Source of the DNA: Rotaria sp. Silwood1
Lineage: Eukaryota; Rotifera; Eurotatoria; Philodinida; Philodinidae
Direction: 5' to 3'
DNA: 64,000 nucleotides
Assembly: GCA_905250075.1 (NCBI GenBank)
Contig: CAJNOP010000001.1
Coordinates: 2,599,272-2,663,271 of the forward strand
Made by a program: the position numbers and the translations under genes. The notes beneath the pieces were generated by a model. That model saw only the letters and a program-made list of their open reading frames with translations, ran no database searches and had not been told where the DNA came from. Positions 35,201-46,729 of the stretch are shown here, in pieces; positions within the stretch are counted from its first letter, which is position 1, and each line of letters opens with the position of its first letter.

Positions 35201-38164
35201 AACTATTACAACTCACTGATCACCAACAGGACCTGTTTGACCCTGAATATAAATTATTTACATGAAAATAACCAATACATTCTATAGTTTTCGTTGAAAA
35301 CTTTACCTTATCACCCTTTTCACCTTGAATACCCGGAATACCACGCGGTCCCTTGAAAGAAAACAAACTGACATAAGAAAAAACAATCAGCTGTTTATTT
35401 ACTTGTGCACCTTTTTGACCTCGAGGGCCTTGATTACCATCTAGAAATAAATTTATACGAACATTTCTCAGAATAAATTCTATCAATCTTATGTATTTTT
35501 TACTAACGACTTCCAGTTGAACCTTGCGGACCCTACAAATGTCATTATAAAACAAGTCGTTATTGAGAATATTCCAGAAAAAAAGAATAAGCAAACCTGT
35601 GGTCCTGGTAATCCAGGAGGCCCAACTGGACCCGTCGCACCTTGGGGTCCTACTGGTCCAGCTAAATAATCAAACAATCGTTGCAAAAAAAAAAGTAGAA
35701 AACTAATAACATAGCATATCTTACGTTCGCCTCTGTCTCCTTTGATGCCTCTTAAACCTTGTTGTCCCTTGGTGAGAAACACAAAGAAAAAAAAACATTA
35801 AATTATATGCTAATACAGTTCTATTTACCATAACACCAGGTAGACCTGGTCGTCCAGGAGCACCTGGTTGACCCCTTAGAATGTGCTATGTGAAAAGTTG
35901 ATTACAAAGAAGAGCATTCTCTTTTCTAATTACAAAACTTACTGTATACGTATTAATTATTCCTTGCATTACACGTACAAAAGACTCTGGATCATGTCCA
36001 TCATGAATGGGTGACTAACATTATGGAAAAAAATTGAAATAAGTAAAAGAAAAATAGAATATTAAATACATACTGGAATAACAATTATATGACCTGGAGC
36101 GCCTGGTGCACCTATCGGTCCATTAAGACCAGGTTGTCCAGGTCTTCCAGGTGGACCTGCTTGTCCTATTTCAAATTGTTCTGTTTGTCTTGATAGCTTT
36201 TCGAATAAAATATATAATAATATTGAATAGTCAAATTGATAATTATACACATATGTAATTAAATTTACTTACTGAAGGATTCATGAAATGTTGTCCATTT
36301 TGATGAAGTAGTCGATTTTGACGATAACTTCTCATAGTTTTAGGTACAATATTGTTTTCATCTATCGATGGATCCCATTCAATGATAAGAATTTCTTTTA
36401 TATCACCCTAGTAATAATAAATAAAGAATATTTTATTATCATAACTATTGGAATATTGTTCAATTTCATGATATAGTTTTAAACAGCAACAAACATTTAT
36501 ATGATTAATTAATATAATAATCTTGAATCTTAGTGAACAATCATACATATTATCACTTGATTAACTTAGTTCTTTCGTTACACTTAAAAACTTTAAAATA
36601 TGATTAAATAAACAGCACTCAAGCAAGGTTTCGTTTTTAATAAATTTATCAATAGATGTTACACATAGCAGTGACGGATGAAAGTACTTATTCGAACATC
36701 ATTATCTTTTAGGTTTATTGTACTTGAAAATAAACTATTTCTGTGTTATAGATTAGTCAACTGTTGACAACATCTTAGGGTTCTTGTTTTTTTAATAATA
36801 AAAAAAAGCAAGTTTTATAAAGATTAATCGATGACTACACATTTGTAAAATTTATAAAAGAAAAAGAAAACAAGAAAAGATTTCATCTAGGTAAATCATT
36901 ATTTAGCGATGTAGGATAATAAAAAATATTTCTTTTACTCATTGAATCATCTGTGAAATTTTAAACGATTATTTATTTTGAAAATAAAACCAATTCATAT
37001 AATATCACGTTTACGTTGAACTCAATGTAATAGAGTTGAAACGGTGTATGTAACATATTTACTCATACTAAAGTTTATTAAGGAAACTTTTTCAAAAAGA
37101 AAATATAATAAATTGATTACAAAGAAAGTGTGATCATATATTTTGTTCATAGAAAGTTATAATTTTAATAGAAATATTACATTGCAAAATTAAATATCTA
37201 ATAGAAAAAAATGAATCAAATTGATTTCGCTATTGGTTTTATCGTTTCTTAGCTTTACCTTAAAATATGAACCATTTATATATTCTTCATAATCATTTGT
37301 ACCCAGAAGAGCAACATTTGTTCTGGTGAATATTTCTGACGTTTGTAAATCGCTTAACATTAATTTAATTTCATCATCTAACCGATCATCAAATTGAAGT
37401 GTAACCGATTCGAATCCGAATAGAAGAGCAATTTGATGCCATCTAAAATAAAACTTTGTTTTTTTGAATAAATGAATAATAATATTGACATTCAACTTAC
37501 AATCCATCATTAGCTACAAATCTTTTGTGATGAAAAATAAGTTGTTCTACTTTTTTATCACAACGATAAGTTAAAGTAATATTTGTATTGATTATTATTT
37601 CAAATATGACTAATCTATTTTTATCTAATAAAGAAAATAATGTTCCTGATGATTCTCTAACAGAACGATATGTTGCAAGAAGAATAAATGTATTGAGTAA
37701 ATTAGATCCTAGGAACAGAAATAATATTTAAAAGAATTCAAAAAAAACAACAAAGTTTTCTCTACTAGAAATATTTGTAAATTGTGAATTTATATTGATA
37801 TCAACAAAAGTTTCTTTTTGATAATCCGAAGAAAATGGTGTTCGAATAGCAAGATTGGTTAAATTATTAATATTTGTATTAACAATATCGAGCGTTGATA
37901 TAAGACTTTCGGTAAGTGTTGTATTAGATGTATCAACCACTGGTATCCAACCATGATCAATAAGTTGTGGAATATCAATTAAATTTAAAATGACTTGATG
38001 AAAGAAAAAAAAACAAATAAATAAATAAGAAAGAAATTAAGAGTAATATATTTGCTTATAAATAAAAACAAACTACCTGAAAAATTATTATTATATTGAC
38101 TAATAATTTCATTCTGTAATGTTAATGGAACGAAATAAATAAATAAGAAAAAAAATTTCATCAT
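29266..38164 (-). CDS. Fibrillar collagen alpha chain (TSPN - minor helix - major helix - COLFI)
   Basis: Minus-strand gene from the ATG at 38164 to the TGA at 29266. Signal peptide [17 protein letters not shown]. Exons 38164-38077, 37993-37766, 37708-37501, 37442-37259 and 36407-36273 encode a thrombospondin-N/laminin-G-like domain ([19 protein letters not shown]). Exon 36196-36074 holds a minor helix ([19 protein letters not shown]). Exon 36014-35943 is a non-collagenous hinge. Dozens of very small Gly-X-Y exons follow down to 30413. The C-propeptide is in exons 30413-30152, 30098-29980, 29613-29434 and 29385-29266: [51 protein letters not shown], and the final VCFF resembling the family's terminal VCFL. 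Fibrillar collagens with a TSPN domain (type V/XI/XXVII-like) are secreted procollagen chains that trimerise through COLFI. The COLFI domain is somewhat shorter than vertebrate ones. Which clade it belongs to needs a tree. Confidence 0.94.
30413..35882 (-). other. Micro-exon array of the collagen triple helix
   Basis: Repeated short blocks of Gly-X-Y coding sequence on the minus strand, each flanked by AG and GT and separated by introns of roughly 40-80 bp. One exon at 30759-30738 is only 22 nt. Exon lengths vary and many junctions split a codon, unlike the 54-bp exon pattern of vertebrate fibrillar collagens. One internal intron is longer, about 31261-31885, with no recognisable content. On the plus strand the region shows the complementary GGTCC/ACC/TCC periodicity. 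I did not resolve every boundary. Confidence 0.85.
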
Positions 38165-38444
38165 TTCACTATGCCAGTAGTCATGTACCAATAAGAACAA
38201 GCAAGACAAAACTAACTGTATTAACAAAACAATATTAAAGTTATAGATTGATTTTTTTTAACTAGTTATATATGTAAGTGTATATATGAATGAAATGAGA
38301 TTACTGACAACTAATATATAGAATTGGTTACAATTGAATGATATGAGAACAACCCAATATATGTCGTACAGATATACGCTTACCATTTTTCTAACACCCG
38401 TTGTCTTAATTATCGCCTGTCATAAACAAGGGCATAAGATTTAT

Positions 38445-38481
<37 letters not shown>

Positions 38482-40168
38482 GTAATTATATTCTTTCTTG
38501 AAATGTTCCATATTATGCTAACCTATATGTTTTACATTCGTTTTAGCTAAACCTTATAAGTATTTCAACTAAGGACATTTATTTGCTTTCGACTTGCTAA
38601 TGAATCTTTTGCTATATTGTATTTTACAGACTATTGTCTATTCGTTCAGGAATTATCTAGCATAAATAAGATTTTAATATTTCCTTCAATGAATTTTTGA
38701 AATTCGTCATAATATAGTTTTATTTTCCTAGAGTTTTCAAAAAATGATCATCATAATATATAGCATTATTTTATTTTGTTATTAACCCCCCTCCCCCAAA
38801 ATAGACGGCCACCCTATATTAGAAGGCCACCTCCTGTATAAGGCCATGTCCGAGCAAAAGTTCAAACGCCCTATTAGAAGGCCATGTACTAATTTATTAA
38901 TATATTCCACAATTAATGAAATTTTCATAAATATTAATTAATAATTAAGGAAATATAACCGATTTTCTAATGTTTTTTTGCGAAATCCTTCCTTTCCTAT
39001 CATAAATAGTACAGTTTTTACAAAAAATGGTAGTTTTTTCAGCAAAAACACCTAAAAAACAATAATTAAAGATACTAATTAATTATTAATTTTTTAAATT
39101 ATTTTAATTAAAAACTGGCCAAAAATTGACCCCCCAATAGAAGGTCATCCAAAAAGTAGCGATGTGCCAAGACACTGTATAAGGGCATGCCCCTTTATTC
39201 TGGGGGGTACTACTCTCATTAACATCATTCAAAACTTGGATATACCAATGAATAAAAATTTGTTTGATCTGCTAACCACTATCGAAATCATGATCCTGAA
39301 TCTATTCTCATTTTACTTTTAGATAGACGATCACCGTTTCCATAACTTCATGAGTTCTTCTGCATAGTACAAGTAACTTTCTTTGAACTTAAAAAAGTAC
39401 CAGATGCACATTAGTAATAAGTACTTATTCTTATTAAATCAGTTATTTCAAAAAAAAAGAATAAGCATTAATGCTATGAATATAATGCATTAATTAATGC
39501 CACTCACTAAGTACTCTACTGCGATAATACAAAACCTCATAAATAATACTTAAAAAATATATTCTGTTTTGAGGCATTTTATTTCCTCGTCTTTGTTTGT
39601 TTTTTTCTATCCTTTTTTTATCGGATTTGAACAAATGTCATCAATATATCGAGTCTGTCATAAACATTTTAATACAAACGAATTAATCTGTCAACTCAAC
39701 TTACATCACGTGCATTCAACATAATCACAAACAGAGAAAAAAAAATAGAAAACAATAATGCAAACAGGAGAAAAGAAAAAAAAGGAAAACACCGAGATGG
39801 TGTTAAAAACCGGGTTTAATACACAAAACATAAAAACATATAAACATGTTGTTTTGTTTTTTTTAAAGAATATTACACAACACATGACAAAAAAAAAGAA
39901 AACAAGAACAAAACTTTTTTTTTTTCATACGTTCCATAACGAACGATTATAATAATAATAATAATAATAATAGTTGGAGTTCTATGATGATTATTGAGCA
40001 TTGAGATAAATATTTTTTTTCTTTTCATATGAGCAAATAAATGAATACTGTTGTAAAATTTCATTCGTAAATTGACGAGAAAAATAGAATTCTTTGTTTA
40101 TATATATGTATGTAAATCTATCTATGGCACGTTCAATATAAGAGATACAGATTTTAATTGAGCATTAT
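38165..40168. other. Intergenic region between collagen and oestrogen receptor genes
   Basis: About 2 kb holding a (TA)n microsatellite near 38457-38482, a probable MITE at 38793-39207, A-rich low complexity around 39730-39910 and a (TAA)n run at about 39950-39971. No coding sequence recognised. Confidence 0.55.
38793..39207. mobile_element. Probable MITE with subterminal repeats
   Basis: The left end (CCCCCAAAATAGACGGCCAC) and the reverse complement of the right end (CCCCCCAGAATAAAGGGGCA) are similar inverted termini about 415 bp apart. Inside each end are several copies of a motif close to TAGAAGGCCATGT or TATAAGGCCATG, at about 38818, 38837, 38873, 39137 and 39179. Terminal inversion plus subterminal repeats suggests a non-autonomous DNA transposon. 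No target-site duplication is clear, and the superfamily is undetermined. Confidence 0.5.
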
Positions 40169-43100
40169 TTAATAAGGTGAGTTATTTATTGGGAAATGCA
40201 AATTAGTCGATGGTGGAGTTGGGACCGATTCAGTTCGAGGTTGTTTATAAAATTGTAAAGGTGGAGTTGATGGTGAACGTTTTCCAGAAATTGTCGCAGA
40301 AAATACCATTGGTGATGACGATGTCATTCGGCAATTCATTTGACCTAGAATAAACGATTTCTTATTTGCATTTTAATTAAAAATAAACTATAATATATAC
40401 AAAGTAAATATTAGAAGAAAATAGGCAAAAAGAGCTTTAGCAACAATATTTCAATCTGAAATATGATAACATTGCTGTTATTGTAACAGTACATCTTCGT
40501 TACCATAGACTGACAATCAGTCCTACATAATGAGAAGATATACAAAGAAAGTGAATAAAATATAGCTGAAGTTCTATCAAGCATCATTCTCGCTCATAAA
40601 CTATGATTAAATATCTGAAATTGATTCTATTAAAAAAAATATTTGTTCTTATATTTATGGTAAAAGACAAATGAAATTTTTGATTTTGTCTTTTCCTTTT
40701 CACTTACAATTTGGATCATCTGAATTTGGTGTTTCATTATCATCTTGTTGTTTTTTGTTATAATTAATTGGGGTTGAACGATCAGATTGAACTTTTGAAT
40801 TATTATTCATTGTTGTTGATTGCATAACTGGTGTTGTATTATTATTATTATTATTAATATTATTATTATTAGAAGATAAATTTTGACTAAAATTTGGTGT
40901 TTGTGATGATAAACTATTACCATCATGATGTAATGATAAAAAGCAATTATTTATATCGAATAGATCTTGTGCGTCAAGCATTTCTAATAAAAGATCAGCT
41001 TGTGGTAATAAATCATTTGCACGCATATCTAAAAATAGTCTTATTAATTTAGAACTTAACATTTTAATATGTGGTAATTGTAATAATAATGTAAAATGAC
41101 GAATAGAATTATCTTGATAAACACTTGGATTTGAATCGCATGCATATTGTATTGATTGATATATTTGATTTGTTAATAAACGAAATGATTTTGTTGTTGT
41201 TATTGTTGCTGGTATTGAATTAATAAGTATTGCAGCTTTAAGTGCAATAAATTCTTCATGTGTTGTACGAGGTTCTTTAAAAGCTTGAAGAATATTAAAT
41301 AAACTTGTACATATTGCACCAACACCTGGACTTGATAAAGCACGATTTCTAAATAAAACGAAAGATAAGAAAATATAAATCTATATATATATATATGTAT
41401 ATATTTAGAGAAAGAAAAATGATAAAAATCAGTCATTAGTTTTTTTTGTACCGTGAAATAATAAAATCAGGCGCAAAATGAAGTGTGTCATCGCTCCGTT
41501 CTAATGATCGTTCGATTATATCGAGAAGTAAAGTATCTAACCAACTCTGTTCAATAATTGTTACTTGTTGATCAAGAGTTAAACTTTCAGTATAACCTAA
41601 TAAAATATTTAGAAAAAACAAAAGTATTGTTCTGAAGAAGAATTTTAGATAAAAAAATAATAATACCTGGCATTGCTTTAGCCCAATTAATAAGAACGAC
41701 AAGCTCTTGATCGAAAATTTTTGCAAGTAATTGAAGAAAATATTGATCATCTAATGGACGACTAGTATCAGCTTTTGATGGTAAATTAAGACGAGATGCT
41801 TGAGAAAGTGTAGCAATAAAATCAGCTGGAGCAATTGGAATACGTGATGAATCCGAAGTCGTCTAAATATTCAAAGACAACATTTATAAAGACAAAACAA
41901 ACAACCTATTTAACAATACCTTATTTGTTGGTACTTGTGGTGATGAAAAATTATTATTATTATTATTATTATTATTATTTATTTGAGATACTGATGGTGT
42001 TCCAGTCGTTGTTGGTGGTGTATCAGTAGTCGTTACTAAATGTGCATGATCTTGATTATTTTTTATTGAATTATTATTAGCATTTGAATTTGATGATGTT
42101 GATGTAATTTTACAAACTGATACAGCTTTTTTACGATATTTTCGTTCTCGTCGTGTTGTACCCTTAGTCATACCAACTTCATAACATCGTCTTAAACGAC
42201 ATGCTTGACAACTTTTTCGACGATGTTTATCTATTGTACATGTATTTGTTGCAGGACAAATATATTCATTTGTGCCTTGAATACTTCGTTTAAAAAACGC
42301 TTTACATCCTAAAAAAAAAATTATTATTTTTTTCGTTCAAAATCTTTTCAAATATATGAGACATTAATATTTTTACCTTCACAACTCCATACACCATAAT
42401 GATAACCAGAAGCAATATCATTACATACAGCCTAAATAAAAAACAAAATTTACATAGAAAATTAACTTATTTTAGTTTAAACATACACAACGACGTTTAT
42501 CTTCCGAAGATACTGGAGCTAAACAATACAAAAATAAATAAGTTTTACGATATATTAGTAACAATAAGAAGAGTTATTCTTTAGAGAATAATTTATATTA
42601 TTAATTAAAAATGTCTTATATAAAAACTTATATATAATAGAATTGATTAATAATACTTTATTTAAAAAAGCAAGGATTTTTTTGTATCAAAAGAGCAAGT
42701 GAACGTTATTGTAATTGGAAAAAATTAGACTTAAAGAAAAAAAACATAATAACCTTTTGAAGGTAACATTGCTATTTGAATTAAGTCAATTACAGTGTAT
42801 GATTCTATCGATGTAACACGGATAGAAAAATGTCCTACCTCATTCACCAAACGTTTAATCATTCAAGCGTTTAGCGCACATAAAAAACAACTCAGTAGGA
42901 GTCGTTTATTTTTTTTCATAAGTAAAAAAAAAACTGTCTTATTTTTCTTTTCTTTTTTTGGCTACAATTTTCCTACCAACCTCCACCTGCTGCCGATGGT
43001 GGAACTAAATTAGATGTTGAAGAAGTTTCAACTAGATTATTTGATAATGGTGATATTTGTTCATTATCAGGCGATGGTGTTGATCGTTGATGATGTTGTG

Positions 43101-44750
43101 TAAAAAAACCGTTTGAAAGTGAATGATAAGGTGGTGGACTAAATGGTTGTTGTTTAATTGTTGATGATGTTCCATTAGGTATTGAAGTTGATCCACGATC
43201 AAAATCTTTCTGTGTATTTCCTGATGCTGACATAGTCAACATATCTAATTATTGAACATTATTTTTTTGTTTCGCGATAAAAAAAGCACAAGGGCAATAT
43301 GATCTAAGGTCAATATAGATTCATATGATTTAGTAAGATGATTATAAAGAACACAATAATAGTAATAAAAAAGAGAAAAATCAAGAAAATAAAAAGAAGA
43401 AAGAACGCAAAAAAAAACAAGATACGAAGCATTCAGAGTCATCTATAGCGTTAAGAAAATTTTTTACATTCTTTCATAGATCGCTAGTTTGTTCTTGATT
43501 CTTTTTTTATGTACTCATCTCGAAAATTAAATTTTCTATCCAATAGAATATTATAAAAGGCACAATATGTCGAAGTTCATAGGGACTCTTAGAAAAAAAA
43601 AAAAAAAAAAAAAAAAAAACTGTTTTTGTTTTTCTTCAGGACATATGATTAACACTAAACTCATATCAAATAAATATTGTTTTCTTTTTCTGCTACTCAA
43701 ATGAACAACAACATAAATATTCTTATTCTTTCTTCATTCTATCAGGTCACGGGCTGCATGACCTCTGACGAAATAGGACGAATGAACACATATGTGTGCG
43801 TACATTTTTCTTCTGTCTGGTTCAATCAATAGCTTATATATTGATGCAAAATGTATTGATCATATTCTTTCTCTTTTATATTTACCTATTCAATATACAT
43901 AATAGAGAGAAAAAAAAACAAGACAATCTACGGAAAAAGAAAAAGTGGACGCTGTTGATGACGATTCTGCTACATCGATGATTGGATGTCAGAAGGACGA
44001 GGGAAAAAACGGGGGTTGTGTGAGCATACAAACACAAGTAACACATAGCTGTTATAAAGTATGGACGGAAGGACGACGACAGAAACGATGAAGAGAGAAA
44101 AAAAAAGAGGAGAGGAGGAGGAAAAGAGAATCAGTCTGCCTAACAACATTTTCGTTGGTTTTGCTTACGACTAGTTAGACAAAAGCGGGTATGGATGCAT
44201 ATGGCAAGTCATCGTGTTCTTTTCCTTTGGCATCTTCGAGAACAAATAATAGTTTGGATGAAGGTGATGAGGACAAGAGTAATGGCAAAACATACGCGCA
44301 TGAGACATGAAAAAAGAAAAAAACCGTGAGAAAAATACGACACAAAACAAAAAAAAAAGAATTTCTTTTTTTCTTTTTCTTTATAAATTTACAGAAGGAA
44401 ATCAAAGACATTTCAAATGAATAGAGGGCTTTCGTTTCTTTTTGTTGGTATCTTAATAATTAAATATGTAAAACAAAAAAAAAAAGAACCTATGACTTAC
44501 ATTTAACAGTGACAGTTTTCTTTTTTTGGTTATTATTATCAATATTTGGTTTTTCAATAGATGTTGCTCGAACTGATTGATAATTTTTAGGATGAAATGG
44601 ATCAATTTTTGAATCAATAATTGTATAATCAATATCATTTGTTTGTGGAGATGGAATTTCATTTAGATCCCAATCTAGTGTCTCATCTTTAATAATTTGT
44701 GTAGATGAGTCATTTATAAAATTAGACCAAGACTGTTTTTTTGAGGACAT
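40169..44750 (-). CDS. ESR: Oestrogen receptor (NR3A nuclear receptor)
   Basis: Nine exons: 44750-44501, 43244-42981, 42518-42487, 42431-42377, 42308-41920, 41862-41667, 41596-41452, 41348-40708, 40344-40169; all phases match, 715 aa. The DNA-binding domain (about 182-247) has the oestrogen-receptor P-box [18 protein letters not shown] and [20 protein letters not shown], nearly identical to vertebrate receptors, so binding to oestrogen-response elements is likely. The ligand-binding domain (about 340-571) keeps Glu383 (human E353) in [11 protein letters not shown] and Arg425 (human R394), and helix 12 is intact ([10 protein letters not shown], 563-571). At the position of human His524 there is Leu548 ([10 protein letters not shown]). 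The hinge has an Asn run encoded by (AAT)n near 41950, and the C-terminal F region is long, Asn/Ser/Pro-rich. Coding-like sequence at about 44995-44885 and in-frame codons just above 44750 suggest the N-terminus may start further upstream. Confidence 0.96.
43594..43619. repeat. Poly(A) tract
   Basis: Uninterrupted run of about 26 A in spacer or intron sequence 5' of receptor exon 2. It could be a retroposed tail, but no retroelement body is recognisable beside it. Confidence 0.8.
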
Positions 44751-46700
44751 ATCAATAGGTGAGGATTTAGATGAAAAAGCTATCTAAAAAGAATAATCAA
44801 TATAACTGAACAGAAAGATAAAAAATGTAGTGTATGTATATATATATATTGACTAATAAATCACTTGTACAATGTAAAACATAATTTGGATTAGTTGAAA
44901 TATTTGATGGTATATTTGTATAATAACGATGATTAACTTTACAAGCCGTATTTAATGATTTTCTATATTGATAATTTTTGAATATTGAATAATTTCTAAT
45001 GAAAAATATGGTTTATGGTTAGAAAAGTACTTGAACCAAGATCACTTTCAACTCGTGAAATATTGTTGATGAAAATGTATTAAGTGAAGAACAAAGCCAT
45101 ATTTGTTTCTCTTTCTAAAAATGTGAGCTGTTTGAGAACAAAAAAAAAAGAGAAGAACAGCAAAAAAAATAAACTTGTCAGACAATGTTAATAGAGAAGT
45201 CGACCAGTAAATATAATAACGGCAAACAAATTTCGGTAGTTTTATATAATGTAAAAAAAGGAAAACAATACCTGGCTATCTAGTCATTTTTTATTCTTTT
45301 TTTTTGAAAGAAAAACTATTTCAAAATGAACAAGTTTTTTAAATTTTTTCTTATGATATATCTAATATAGTGTATTTCAATATGAGAGGATTCTTTTTTG
45401 CACTTAAATTAAATTCGAAAAAAAAGTAAATAAATAAACATGAGTGTCTATCACGTGAACGATATTATAATTCTTTTTATTTACTTACATTAAATTTTTA
45501 TCAAAAGAAAAGTTAGAAAATTGATTTTGACTGTTCCTCAATGATGGCTTGATCTGATTATATATTCATTCAATAAGAATAATAAATAATTATGAAACTA
45601 CGCTGTTTTTTTTTATTCTTTAGCATACAACTAACATAGAAAAAATGATTTCACCTTTGTTGTCACACGATTTTTATGTATGTTCATTTGCATGTCATAC
45701 AGAGGCATATTCAAGAGTAAAAACACACATACACACACAATTCTTCATTTTGTTTTTTTCCTTCTCTTACGTCTTCAAAAACTATGTCAATCAAGTAATG
45801 GAACTACGGATAAGCCTACATAGAGAGGAAGCGGTACGTTTCATTCATATAGTGATTGTCATAATTTAAATGACTAGTCTGAAAACATCATCGGAAGAAA
45901 ATCTGGAATGCATGAGCACTACTATCAAGATAGAAAAAGAAAAAACGGAAAAAAGAATATAAATACCTGTAATTTTCTTTATCACAGATTATACTCATCT
46001 AATGAAGATTTTTTTCTTCTATATTAATCTCAATGTTATCATATTCACCTATTAATAAGTTTTTTTTTCTTTCTCATTCACACGCCTTTTTCATTGATGA
46101 TGACTAGTAAAACAATCTAATATGAATAGTTATTATTATTTATATACACAATATATATCGTGTACAATCCTGCATAACAAAAAGGCTCTTCATCATTAAA
46201 CAAATCTTATTCATTTTGAATTATCTATATTTCAAATAAAAGAAAATAAATTTTCTATAGAACCTATCATGATGACAAACTAACCTATTTTTTTTTTCTA
46301 TACTAAATTATCTATAATAATTATTCGGATACAATCATGGATTACACATGATTGTATATGAATGCCATTGAATAGTGCGTTTTTTTATTCGTAAATGTCC
46401 TTTCTCGTTGCACCTATAGCAAATCGTTCGTCTCACGTGAATGCGCTTGAGTCTCGCTTCAATAATTATTTGAAGCCGTCAAGTCATTTTCTTTCTCTTT
46501 ACTTATGTAAAAGAGAAAAAAATCGAGTGATTGAAGAGAAATACTAATCAAAATGACAATATTCAGTAATATACGTAGTTGTTATCGTTTTGCTTAACTG
46601 ATAATAAACATTTTGTCTCTATGCTCATCCAATATTACCGACGTCACTAAGCATGTCAAAATGATCATTAGTATATTTATGTCTTTAAGCTAAAAAAAAA
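44751..46700. other. Region upstream of the receptor gene
   Basis: AT-rich. A protein-like minus-strand stretch at about 44995-44885 (contains CKVNHRYYTNIPSN) may be an upstream coding exon of the oestrogen receptor. The rest shows no recognised gene. Sequence near 46240-46300 resembles 53300-53350 and may belong to the duplicated block described at 46730-48300. Confidence 0.4.
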
Positions 46701-46729
46701 GAAAAAAAAGAAAGAAAAAAAAAAAAAGA

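Noticed and set aside
38786-38792. TTAA followed by CCCCCC as a piggyBac end for the 38.8-39.2 kb element
   Set aside because: The right end is followed by TACT and not TTAA, so the TTAA rule is not met.
39873-40064. Isoleucine-run minus-strand frame
   Set aside because: Product of a (TAA)n microsatellite.
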